Below, in pieces: positions 1 to 7,547 of a DNA stretch of 25,167 bases (its first letter is position 1; each line of letters begins with the position of its first letter). A program made the translations under genes and the position numbers. Location of the stretch: contig DMYQ01000344.1 in the NCBI GenBank assembly GCA_003482555.1, positions 9,468-34,634 of the forward strand, read 5' to 3'. The notes under the pieces were generated by a model. That model was not told where the DNA came from, did no database searches, and was given only the letters and a program-made list of their open reading frames with translations. The DNA is from Janthinobacterium sp. Lineage in GTDB: Bacteria > Pseudomonadota > Gammaproteobacteria > Burkholderiales > Burkholderiaceae_D.

Positions 1-257
1 AAGACGAACAGACCCAGCATGCGGCGCAGTTTGATCAGCCAGTTCCATTGTGTCAGCCGGCGCAGCGGCGTCACCGCCAGCGTGATGCAGAGAAAATACA
101 GGGTCCAGTCGCCGCTGCCGCGCGTGAGAAATTCGAGCGGCTCGACCAATTGTCCGCTGAGCGTCAGCCACAGCATGCGCGCGCAGGGCAGCAGCGCGAA
201 CAGGAAGACGGCCGTTTTCAGCGCGCCCAGCTGGCGCGGGGTGGGATTGATTGACAT
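1..257 (-). CDS. msrQ: MsrQ, heme-binding membrane subunit of MsrPQ (partial, N-terminal 85 residues)
   Basis: This is the membrane partner that passes quinone-derived electrons to the periplasmic methionine sulfoxide reductase MsrP. Only the N-terminus is in the window; the gene runs off the left edge. Reading from the ATG at 257 gives MSINPTPRQLGALK, a hydrophobic segment (roughly residues 13-30), a second one around residues 48-60, and then PLRRLTQWNWLIKLRRMLGL. That last stretch matches the loop conserved in the MsrQ/YedZ family (ferric reductase-like transmembrane fold). The heme-ligand histidines would lie beyond the edge. It starts 11 bases after the msrP stop, the usual msrPQ arrangement, so co-transcription is likely. 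Family assignment rests on this loop plus the neighbour. Confidence 0.9.
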   Translation of the reverse strand, partial: MSINPTPRQLGALKTAVFLFALLPCARMLWLTLSGQLVEPLEFLTRGSGDWTLYFLCITLAVTPLRRLTQWNWLIKLRRMLGLFV

Positions 258-268
258 GCCGGCCCCGC

Positions 269-1249
269 TCAGAAAAACTTCTTCAAATCCATGCCCGCAT
301 ACAGCGAGGCGACGTCGTTATACCCGTTGAACATCAGGGTCTTGCGCTTGCGCGCAAAAAAACCATCCTCGCCGATGCGGCGCTCGCTGCCCTGCGACCA
401 GCGCGGATGATCGACGTTCGGATTGACGTTCGAGTAAAAACCGTATTCGGCCGGCGCCACCAGGTTCCAGGCCGTGCGCGGCTGTTCCTTGACGAAGCGG
501 ATCTTGACGATGGACTTGGCCGACTTGAAGCCGTACTTCCACGGCAGCGTGATGCGCACCGGCGCGCCGTTCTGGTTCGGCAGGGTGGCGCCGTACATGC
601 CGAAGGTGAGCAAGGCGAGCGGATGGTTGGCCTCGTCGATCCGCAAGCCCTCGACATAGGGCCAGGTCAGCACGCGGCTGCCGACGCCCGGCATTTGCTT
701 CTTGTCGGCCAGGCTGACGAATTCGATATATTTGGCGTCGCCGGTCGGTTCCACCTTCTTGATCAGCTCCGAGAGCGAATAACCTATCCACGGAATCACC
801 ATCGACCAGCCTTCCACGCAGCGCATGCGGTAGATCCGTTCCTCCATGGGCGCGATCTTCATCAGCGCGTCCAGATCCAGGGTCATCGGCTTCTTGATTT
901 CACCCTCGATGCTGACCGACCAGGGGCGCGGCCTCAGGGTGGCGGCGTTCTGCGCCGGATCGGCCTTGTCGGTGCCGAACTCGTAGAAATTATTGTAGGT
1001 GGTGGCGTCCTTGTAGGCGCTCGGCTTGTCCATCGATGAGTACGCGGGATTGAGCCGGGCGGCCAGCTTGGGAAGGCCGCCGGTCTGCGCCAGGGCTTCC
1101 CGGGTGGCCATCTCGAAAAAAGCGCCGCCGGCGATGGAACCGGCCGCGACCCACTTGATGAAACCGCGGCGCGCCTCGAACACTACACGTGGCGTGATTT
1201 CCGAGGAAAACGGTAATTCGATACCGTTGGGACTGCGCTTGATCAGCAT
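269..1249 (-). CDS. msrP: MsrP, periplasmic protein-methionine-sulfoxide reductase catalytic subunit (molybdopterin)
   Basis: MsrP reduces methionine sulfoxide in oxidised periplasmic proteins using a molybdopterin cofactor, with electrons from MsrQ. The start chosen is the ATG at 1249 (MLIKRSPNGIELP), preceded by GGAG five bases upstream; an in-frame start at 1324 would add 25 unlikely residues. The resulting 326 residues are close to the E. coli length (about 334). A twin-arginine signal is visible: RRGFIK at 27-32 followed by a hydrophobic stretch to about 45, consistent with Tat export of a folded cofactor protein. The molybdenum-ligand cysteine is C144 in YRMRCVEGWSM. Other family hallmarks are the VEGLRIDEA and GMYGATLPNQNGAP stretches. 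The gene is followed at once by msrQ and preceded by ccsB. Confidence 0.96.
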   Translation of the reverse strand: MLIKRSPNGIELPFSSEITPRVVFEARRGFIKWVAAGSIAGGAFFEMATREALAQTGGLPKLAARLNPAYSSMDKPSAYKDATTYNNFYEFGTDKADPAQNAATLRPRPWSVSIEGEIKKPMTLDLDALMKIAPMEERIYRMRCVEGWSMVIPWIGYSLSELIKKVEPTGDAKYIEFVSLADKKQMPGVGSRVLTWPYVEGLRIDEANHPLALLTFGMYGATLPNQNGAPVRITLPWKYGFKSAKSIVKIRFVKEQPRTAWNLVAPAEYGFYSNVNPNVDHPRWSQGSERRIGEDGFFARKRKTLMFNGYNDVASLYAGMDLKKFF

Positions 1250-1348
1250 GACAACTCCAGGACAGATGGGTAAGGGTTCGCTCTTGGTCGGCCCGAGGGC
1301 GGCAAACCTTACACCATCCGCCACAGGTTCACGGCGCCGCCATGATCT

Positions 1349-2500
1349 TTACAGCTTGCCGTAGGAATGCAGGCCGGACAGGAACATGTTCACGCCCAGG
1401 AAGGCGAAGGTGGTCACCACCAGGCCCACCAGCGCCCACCAGGCCGCCACGCGGCCGCGCAAGCCCGTCATCAGGCGCATGTGCAACCAGGCCGCATAAT
1501 TGAGCCAGACGATCAGGGCCCAGGTTTCCTTCGGATCCCAGGACCAGTAGCCGCCCCAGGCTTCGGCCGCCCACAGCGCGCCCAGGATGGTGGCCACGGT
1601 GAAGAAGGCGAAGCCGACCGAGATGGCCTTGTACATGACGTCGTCCAGCACTTCCAGCGACGGCAGGCGGTCGTTCAGATAGCCGTGCGACTTGAGCAAA
1701 TAAGCCGAAGCCACCATGGCTGACAGCGAAAAGGTGCCGTAGCCGATGAAATTGGCCGGCACGTGGATCTTCATCCACCAGCTTTGCAGCGCCGGCACCA
1801 GCGGCAAGATGTCGGCCGCGTCGCGCGTCACCGTGTACCACATCAGGAAGCCGACGGCGGCCGAAATCACCAGCAGCACGAAGGCGCCCAACTGGCGCGT
1901 CGCGTAGCGTTGCTCGTAGTACAGATAAAACATGGCCGTGATCAGGGAAAACAGGATGAACACTTCATACAGGTTGGACACGGGAATGTGGCCGACGTCG
2001 CTGCCGATCAGGTAAGACTCGAACCAGCGCACCATCATGCCGGTCAAGCCCATCACCACGGCCGACCAGCACAGGATGGAGCCGACGGAAGAGCCGAAAT
2101 CGGAACGGGCCACCAGGCCTATCCAGTAAAACACGGTCGCGAGGAGGAACAGAAAACCCATCCACAGGATCGCCGACTGGCTCGAGAGCATGTATTTCAA
2201 GAAAAAGCGGGTATTCGCCGCGTCCAGGTTGCCGCCGTAGAGGGAAATGGCGAACAGGGCCAGCAGGGCCACCAGGGGCATCAGCCAGCGCACCGGCTTC
2301 CAGTGCCAGGCCAGCGCCGCGAAGACGGGCGCGGCGCCAAACATGATGGCTTTTTCATAGATATCCATATAGGCGCCGTAACGGCTCAGCGCGAACAGCG
2401 AGCCGGCCATCAGCATCGCGCCGAAGAGCCAGTCGAGCACCGTCAAGCGCTTGAAGAAACCTGGCGCCCGGGTGTAAGTTTGTGTTTGTGTCAATTCCAT
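1349..2500 (-). CDS. ccsB: Cytochrome c biogenesis protein CcsB (ResC/CcsA family heme handler)
   Basis: This is one half of the System II cytochrome c maturation complex, which carries heme across the inner membrane and attaches it to CxxCH apocytochromes. The 383-residue protein is rich in transmembrane segments. It carries the tryptophan-rich heme-handling motif GGYWSWDPKETWAL near residues 315-330, the signature of the CcsA/ResC/CcmC/CcmF superfamily. Naming is confusing: this protein is called CcsB in many beta-proteobacterial annotations but corresponds to ResC/CcsA of other organisms. The ATG at 2500 follows GGAG with a seven-base spacer. It lies 56 bases downstream of resB on the same strand, so the two halves of the synthetase are probably one transcript. 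Confidence 0.95.
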   Translation of the reverse strand: MELTQTQTYTRAPGFFKRLTVLDWLFGAMLMAGSLFALSRYGAYMDIYEKAIMFGAAPVFAALAWHWKPVRWLMPLVALLALFAISLYGGNLDAANTRFFLKYMLSSQSAILWMGFLFLLATVFYWIGLVARSDFGSSVGSILCWSAVVMGLTGMMVRWFESYLIGSDVGHIPVSNLYEVFILFSLITAMFYLYYEQRYATRQLGAFVLLVISAAVGFLMWYTVTRDAADILPLVPALQSWWMKIHVPANFIGYGTFSLSAMVASAYLLKSHGYLNDRLPSLEVLDDVMYKAISVGFAFFTVATILGALWAAEAWGGYWSWDPKETWALIVWLNYAAWLHMRLMTGLRGRVAAWWALVGLVVTTFAFLGVNMFLSGLHSYGKL

Positions 2501-2556
2501 CGTTTTTCTCCAAGACCGCTCGGCGTGCGCGCCGGCCGGGTAAGACTGTGCACAGA

Positions 2557-4647
2557 TTACGCCGATTGCGGCAACTTCGCTTTCAAGTCTTCAAACTCGC
2601 GCTCGAAATCAAGCGTCTTGCGTTGCGTGCTCATCGCCATCAGGGCGTCGGCGCCGGCGCCGTCATCCTTGATCCAGACCCAGACGCGGCGCTCACGGAT
2701 ATAAAACATCGAAAACACGCCGATGACGAGGAAGAGGCAACCGAGGTAGACCACTTTCTTGCCGGGCGAGCGGGTCACCTGCAACACCGAAGCCTTGATT
2801 TCCGTGTAATCGTCGAGTTGCAAATACACGGGCGCGCCGTAAAAGAAGCTGTCCGACAGGGCGTTGGTGGCCAGTTGCAGGAAGCGGGCATGGGGCTCGT
2901 CGGCCGTGACCGGCGCCAGGCCGTCCTTGTCGCGCGCCGTCTGCCACAAGTCCCACAGGCTGCCGTTGAGGATCTTCATGAAGATGTCGGCCGCCTTTTC
3001 CTGCTCGGCGGGGGGAATTTTTTCCAGGAAGTGGGAAATGGCCAGGAAGCCCGCTTCCTTGTCGCCGCCGGCGAAGATCACGAGACTCTTTTCCGCCGAT
3101 TCCTGCAACTGGCCGCGCATCTTGTCGGCGCCGGGCTGCGGCATGGCGCGCGCGGCGTAACGCTTGGCCGCCAGCGCGCGCAGGGCCGGGTCGTGCACGG
3201 CCGCGCGCAGGCGCATCCATTCATTGACGGTGTGGGCATCGTCGGCGGGAATGCGCAGGAAACTGAAGGGGTCGGCCGGATTGACGCGCATGCCGGCCAG
3301 GAAGACGGTGGCGCCATCGACGGTGACCGGTTGCATGTAGTTTTGATATTCGCGCGCCTGGCCCGTCTTGTCGCGCAATTTATATTGCACGCTGGGGCCG
3401 ACGTTCTTCAAATCCTTGTTGTGGGCATTCTTGCCGGCCGAACCCAGGCGCTTGTCGAGGCCGATGGCGAATTGCTCGTTCAAGCTGGCCGTCTTGCTCA
3501 CGGCGCGCACGTCGCGGCCCAGGTTTTCCACGTTGAAGGGACGGAAATCCGACCACTCGACGGCATAGCTCTGGTCGGCACGCGCCATGGGCGTGCTCCC
3601 GCCCACTTCGCCGGCGATCTGGAAGCGCGCCGTATCGGTGCCCGTCATCGGGAAACCGGTCAGCTTGAGCTTGCTGCCGCCATCGCCGAAACTCGATTGA
3701 TACACGGCCATTCCCTTGTAGAGCAGGGGCTGGTTGACACGGATGGTGGCGGGGAAGCTGGCGCCCGTTTCATGGTCCGTGATCACGACATCGCTGGCGA
3801 ACAGCTTGGGCATGCCGGTGCTGTAAAAATCGATATGGAATTTTTTCAGCAAAATGGTGAAGGGCAGATCCTGGATCAGCACGCCGGTTGCTTGCGGGAT
3901 GATGGCGCTGTCGCTGCTGGCGCCTTCCGGAATCGAGGTATTGCCGCGGAAAGTGGGATTCGACAGGCTCAGGCGATGCTGGGCTGGAATGGCGGAAATC
4001 AAGCCGCTGCCGGCAAACGGTGTCTTGCCCATGAACCACAACTGAAAGCGGATCGGCATGTCCGAGTCGAGCAAGCCGCCGATCAAGATGATGACGATGG
4101 CGCTGTGGGCGAAGATGTAGCCGAACTTGTTGGCGGCGCCCCGTTTGGCCGCCACCAGGGTGGCTTGATCCTTTTCCACCAGCTTGGCCGAATAACCGGC
4201 GTCGACCAGGCGCGCCACGGTTTGCCCGGCCAGGGCCGCGCGCGTCAAGGGCGAGCGCCAGGCGTTCTTGTGGTGAAAGTTGCGCAGCGATTGCTCGCGC
4301 ACGTTTGCGCGCCAGCTGCGCATATCCTTGATCATCTTTGGCGCGTTGCGCGAAATACACAGCGAAGTCGACAAGATCAGGAAAGCCAGGATCAGCAAGA
4401 ACCACCAGGCCGAATACACGGCGTACAAGCCGGTCTTGCGGAAGACTTCGAACCAGAACGGCCCGAATTGGTTGACATAGTTGGGCATGGCTTCGTTTTG
4501 CTTCATCACCGTGCCGATGATGGCGGCGATGGCCAGCACGACAAACAGGCTGATGGCGAAGCGCATCGAAGAAACCAGCTCGACGATGTCGGCCAAGGTT
4601 CGGTTGCGCGTTCTCAACTCAATTCCGGTGGTGCGGGGGGTGCTCAT
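2557..4647 (-). CDS. resB: ResB-like cytochrome c biogenesis protein (System II)
   Basis: ResB (Ccs1) pairs with CcsB/ResC to form the System II holocytochrome c synthetase. The ATG at 4647 (MSTPRTTGIELRTRNRTLAD) gives 696 residues. An in-frame start further out at 4785 would add 46 low-complexity residues overlapping a terminator and was rejected. The layout fits the family: a first transmembrane segment near residues 29-47 (MRFAISLFVVLAIAAIIGTV), a second around 80-95, a third near 180-197 (IFAHSAIVIILIGGLL), a very large periplasmic domain, and a last transmembrane segment near 645-660 (KVVYLGCLFLVIGVFSMF). The ribosome site is weak (GAG). It is preceded by the cytochrome c4 gene, a likely client. 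Confidence 0.95.
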   Translation of the reverse strand: MSTPRTTGIELRTRNRTLADIVELVSSMRFAISLFVVLAIAAIIGTVMKQNEAMPNYVNQFGPFWFEVFRKTGLYAVYSAWWFLLILAFLILSTSLCISRNAPKMIKDMRSWRANVREQSLRNFHHKNAWRSPLTRAALAGQTVARLVDAGYSAKLVEKDQATLVAAKRGAANKFGYIFAHSAIVIILIGGLLDSDMPIRFQLWFMGKTPFAGSGLISAIPAQHRLSLSNPTFRGNTSIPEGASSDSAIIPQATGVLIQDLPFTILLKKFHIDFYSTGMPKLFASDVVITDHETGASFPATIRVNQPLLYKGMAVYQSSFGDGGSKLKLTGFPMTGTDTARFQIAGEVGGSTPMARADQSYAVEWSDFRPFNVENLGRDVRAVSKTASLNEQFAIGLDKRLGSAGKNAHNKDLKNVGPSVQYKLRDKTGQAREYQNYMQPVTVDGATVFLAGMRVNPADPFSFLRIPADDAHTVNEWMRLRAAVHDPALRALAAKRYAARAMPQPGADKMRGQLQESAEKSLVIFAGGDKEAGFLAISHFLEKIPPAEQEKAADIFMKILNGSLWDLWQTARDKDGLAPVTADEPHARFLQLATNALSDSFFYGAPVYLQLDDYTEIKASVLQVTRSPGKKVVYLGCLFLVIGVFSMFYIRERRVWVWIKDDGAGADALMAMSTQRKTLDFEREFEDLKAKLPQSA

Positions 4648-4724
4648 GGCTGCAATCTCAATGATATGGCGGGGTGGCGGCAGTATAGCCCTTTCGCGCG
4701 GCCGCCATGGGGCCGGTCGCGGGC

Positions 4725-4752
4725 AAAAAAAAGGCGGCCGGCTCGCGCCGCC
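4725..4752 (-). terminator. Intrinsic terminator after the cytochrome c4 gene
   Basis: On the minus strand the arm GGCGGC pairs with GCCGCC across an eight-base loop and is followed directly by eight T residues (the A-run at 4725-4732 on the plus strand). It lies 43 bases past the c4 stop and 77 bases before the resB start, so it would separate the c4 transcript from resB-ccsB, perhaps incompletely. Confidence 0.8.
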
Positions 4753-4763
4753 GCCCCTCTCAC

Positions 4764-4779
4764 GCGCACCGCGGTGCGC
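4764..4779. repeat. Perfect 16-bp palindrome in the c4 3' region
   Basis: GCGCACCGCGGTGCGC reads identically on both strands. It sits between the c4 stop codon and the terminator hairpin. It could add a second hairpin to the c4 mRNA 3' end or be a protein-binding site; nothing in the sequence decides which. Confidence 0.6.
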
Positions 4780-4795
4780 AGCCAAACCGGAAAAT

Positions 4796-5476
4796 TTATT
4801 TCAGACCGGCGATGTAGTCGGAAACGGCCTTGATTTCATCGTCCGACATGCGCTTGGCGATGGTCGCCATTTGCGGGCTGTTCTTGCGGCCGCCGGCACG
4901 GAACAGGGTCAGCTCGGCCGAAGTGTAATCCTGGTGCTGGCCGCCGATGCGCGGATATTGCGCGGGAATGCCGGCGCCGGTGGCGCCGTGGCAGCTGGCG
5001 CAGGCGGGAACGCTTTTCTCGGCAATGCCGCCGCGATAAATTTTCTTGCCGAATTCAACCGTGTCCTTGTTCTTCGCCGCGCCCGGTTTGGTCGCTTGCG
5101 CGCTCAGGTAGGCCGCGATGTTTTTCTTTTCCTCGTCCGTCAGCATCTTGGCGTACGAAGTCATGATGGCTTGATTGCGCTCCGGCGTGCCGAAGTTCAC
5201 CAGTTGCTTGTAGATGTAGGCTTCGTGCTGGCCGGCCAGCTTCGGATTGGCGGTGATGGTCGAGTTGCCGGCCGCGCCGTGGCAAGTGACGCAGGCGGGC
5301 AAGCCGCGCGCCGCGTCGCCGTCGGCGAACAGGGTGGCGCCCTTGGCGGCATCGGCCTTGGCCACAGGGGCTTCGGCGTGGGCCGGCTTTTTCTCTTCGG
5401 TCGCCGACGCCGCTGCCGAGATGGCCAGCAATGCGACGAACAAGGATTTTACAAATGGTGAAAACGCACGATTCAT
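4796..5476 (-). CDS. Diheme cytochrome c4 (periplasmic electron carrier)
   Basis: A 226-residue exported diheme cytochrome. The N-terminus MNRAFSPFVKSLFVALLAIS is a Sec signal peptide with probable cleavage after ASA (residues 23-25). Two heme attachment sites are visible, CVTCH at 62-66 and CASCH at 159-163, in two homologous halves. Each half has downstream methionines that can serve as sixth ligand (M106/M111 in the first, M203/M210 in the second). This two-domain form is typical of cytochrome c4, which passes electrons from the bc1 complex to terminal oxidases. The start at ATG 5476 has an AGGG-type ribosome site upstream. The gene is divergent from engB and upstream of resB-ccsB, which would mature it. 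Confidence 0.93.
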   Translation of the reverse strand: MNRAFSPFVKSLFVALLAISAAASATEEKKPAHAEAPVAKADAAKGATLFADGDAARGLPACVTCHGAAGNSTITANPKLAGQHEAYIYKQLVNFGTPERNQAIMTSYAKMLTDEEKKNIAAYLSAQATKPGAAKNKDTVEFGKKIYRGGIAEKSVPACASCHGATGAGIPAQYPRIGGQHQDYTSAELTLFRAGGRKNSPQMATIAKRMSDDEIKAVSDYIAGLK

Positions 5477-5673
5477 TCAAACACCCTGAGACTAGTCAAA
5501 AAATTAGTGGCAGGGGCTTACCGGGCTGACGTGAGGCCGCTGCGGGACCTTTGAAGGGCCGCACAGCAACAACATGGTCGCATTATTCCTGGAAAGTCCC
5601 TGACGATAGGCGCCGCCCGCCGCGCGATGCTACAGCGCGGCTTTGGATGGCAACAATTCGTAACCCCTTATTG

Positions 5674-5679
5674 TACAAT
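5674..5679 (+). promoter_or_regulatory. Candidate -10 element upstream of engB
   Basis: TACAAT matches five of six bases of the sigma70 -10 consensus, 48 bases before the engB ATG, in a locally AT-rich stretch. No convincing -35 hexamer is found at 16-18 bases, so this is tentative. Confidence 0.3.
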
Positions 5680-5727
5680 AGCTTTCTAGCGTCTTCGCTC
5701 CCTTTTGTTGCATTTTCTACCCATCCC

Positions 5728-6468
5728 ATGTCCAAACTCTGGCAAGCCCGCTTCTTTACGACCGTTAACCAATTGCGCGATCTGCCCGACACCACGGTGC
5801 CGGAAATCGCCTTTGCAGGTCGCTCCAACGCCGGTAAATCCACCGCCATCAATATTTTGTGCAACCAGAAGGGTCTGGCGTTCGCCTCCAAGACCCCGGG
5901 TCGCACGCAGCACATCAACTATTTCTCGATCGGCGGCGCCCACGTGGCCCAGCATCGCAAGGATGAAACCGTCATCGACGAGATCGAATGCATGATGGTC
6001 GACTTGCCCGGTTACGGCTACGCGGAAGTGTCCGGCTCGGCGAAGTTGCACTGGCAGCGCCTGCTGGGCGATTACGTGCAGCGCCGCGAACAATTGGCCG
6101 CGCTGATCCTGATCATGGATTCGCGCCGACCGTTCACCGACCTCGACATCCAGATGCTGGAATGGTTCGCCCCGACCGGCAAGCCGATCCACTGCATCTT
6201 GACCAAGGCCGACAAGCTCAACCGCAATGACTCGACCAACGCGCTGCGCCAGGCAAAAGCCCGGCTCGACAGCTACGTCGACGAAGACGGCGAAGGCTTC
6301 CCCTTCACCGTGCAACTGTTCTCGGCCCTGAAGCGCATCGGCATCGAGCAAGCCAACGACAAGATCATGGAACTGGCCGGCATCACCGAAGACGGCCCGG
6401 GCGGCACGCCGGCCGAGCTGATCGAGATGCAAGACAGCGATGAAGCGGACGCGCCCCCCTCGGAGTAA
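5728..6468 (+). CDS. engB: EngB/YihA/YsxC ribosome-biogenesis GTPase
   Basis: A 246-residue TrmE-Era-EngA-like GTPase needed for assembly of the large ribosomal subunit. All five GTPase motifs are visible: G1 GRSNAGKS at 31-38, G2 TPGRT at 56-60, G3 DLPG at 92-95, G4 TKAD at 159-162 and G5 SALKR at 199-203. The chosen ATG at 5728 gives MSKLWQARFFTTVNQL, the usual N-terminus; an in-frame start at 5551 would add 59 residues that do not resemble the family. No clear Shine-Dalgarno precedes it. The C-terminal 30 residues are an acidic tail (DSDEADAPPSE). hemB follows after 25 bases and is probably co-transcribed. Confidence 0.96.
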   Translation: MSKLWQARFFTTVNQLRDLPDTTVPEIAFAGRSNAGKSTAINILCNQKGLAFASKTPGRTQHINYFSIGGAHVAQHRKDETVIDEIECMMVDLPGYGYAEVSGSAKLHWQRLLGDYVQRREQLAALILIMDSRRPFTDLDIQMLEWFAPTGKPIHCILTKADKLNRNDSTNALRQAKARLDSYVDEDGEGFPFTVQLFSALKRIGIEQANDKIMELAGITEDGPGGTPAELIEMQDSDEADAPPSE

Positions 6469-6493
6469 TCACTTTTTTTTCGGAAAAACAACG

Positions 6494-7510
6494 ATGCATA
6501 ATCCTGGCGCCTCGGCGCACTTTCCCGGCATCCGCATGCGGCGCATGCGGCGCGACCCGTTTTCGCGCGCGCTGATGCGTGAAAACACCATCACGGCCGC
6601 CGACCTGATCTACCCGGTCTTCATTCTCGACGGCGCCAATGTGCGCGAGCCGGTGCTGTCGATGCCTGGCGTGGAGCGGGTTTCCATCGATTTGCTGCTG
6701 AAGGTGGCGGAAGAATGCGTGGCCCTGGGCATCCCGGTGCTGGCCCTGTTCCCCGTCGTCGCCACGGCCTTGAAGACGGCCGACGGCGTCGAAGCCACCA
6801 ATCCGGACGGCCTGGTGCCGCGCGCGGTGCGGGCGCTGAAACAAGGCTTTCCCGATCTGGGCATCCTCACCGACGTCGCGCTCGACCCGTACACCAGCCA
6901 CGGCCAGGACGGCTTGATCGACGCGAATGGCTACGTGCTCAACGACGAGACCACGGCCATGCTGATACGCCAGGCCTTGACGCAGGCCGAGGCCGGCGTC
7001 GACGTGGTGGCGCCGTCGGACATGATGGATGGCCGCATCGGCGCCATCCGCGTCGCCCTGGAAGAGCGCAAGCTGATCCACACCCGCATCATGGCGTATT
7101 CGGCCAAGTACGCGTCGGCGTTTTACGGCCCCTTCCGCGACGCAGTCGGTTCCGCCACCAACCTAGGCAAGAGCGACAAGAACACTTACCAGATGGATCC
7201 GGCGAATAGCGACGAAGCCTTGCGCGAAGTGGGGCTCGACCTGGCCGAAGGCGCCGACATGGTGATGGTCAAGCCGGGCATGCCGTATCTGGACATCGTG
7301 CGCCGCGTCAAGGACGAGTTCAAGGTGCCCACCTTCGCCTACCAGGTCAGCGGCGAATACGCGATGCTGAAGGCGGCCGCGCAAAACGGCTGGCTCGATC
7401 ACGACAAGGTGATGATGGAAGCGATGATGTCCTTCAAGCGCGCCGGCGCCGACGGCGTGCTGACGTATTTCGCACGCGATATCGCGCGCCTGCTGAAGGC
7501 GCGCGCCTGA
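6494..7510 (+). CDS. hemB: Porphobilinogen synthase (delta-aminolevulinic acid dehydratase), Mg-type metal site
   Basis: HemB condenses two 5-aminolevulinate molecules to porphobilinogen in heme synthesis. The ATG at 6494 (MHNPGASAHFPGIRMRRMRR) follows GGAAA and gives 338 residues. The catalytic lysines are K205 in AYSAKYASAFYGPFRDA and K260 in VMVKPGMPYLD. The metal-site loop reads DVALDPYTSHGQDG (127-140), with A129, D131 and D139 in place of the three cysteines of zinc-dependent enzymes. This matches the Pseudomonas aeruginosa-type, magnesium-stimulated form. Two methionine-led in-frame alternatives upstream overlap the engB end and were rejected. Its product feeds the heme used by the cytochrome genes to the left. 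Confidence 0.97.
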   Translation: MHNPGASAHFPGIRMRRMRRDPFSRALMRENTITAADLIYPVFILDGANVREPVLSMPGVERVSIDLLLKVAEECVALGIPVLALFPVVATALKTADGVEATNPDGLVPRAVRALKQGFPDLGILTDVALDPYTSHGQDGLIDANGYVLNDETTAMLIRQALTQAEAGVDVVAPSDMMDGRIGAIRVALEERKLIHTRIMAYSAKYASAFYGPFRDAVGSATNLGKSDKNTYQMDPANSDEALREVGLDLAEGADMVMVKPGMPYLDIVRRVKDEFKVPTFAYQVSGEYAMLKAAAQNGWLDHDKVMMEAMMSFKRAGADGVLTYFARDIARLLKARA

Positions 7511-7520
7511 AACATCTCTG

Positions 7521-7547
7521 ACTGCCGGCGTCAGCGGCGCCGGTAGT
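7521..7547. other. Hairpin at the convergent hemB / TonB-like gene junction
   Basis: ACTGCCGGCG pairs with CGCCGGTAGT (one G-T wobble) across a seven-base loop, overlapping the last codons of the minus-strand gene. It could slow transcription from either side, but neither strand has a T-run after it, so it is not called a terminator. Confidence 0.35.

Noticed and set aside
2482..4833. 783-residue open frame on the plus strand
   Set aside because: It is antisense to resB, is rich in His/Arg/Gln/Gly with no domain, and arises from third-position GC bias opposite a real gene.
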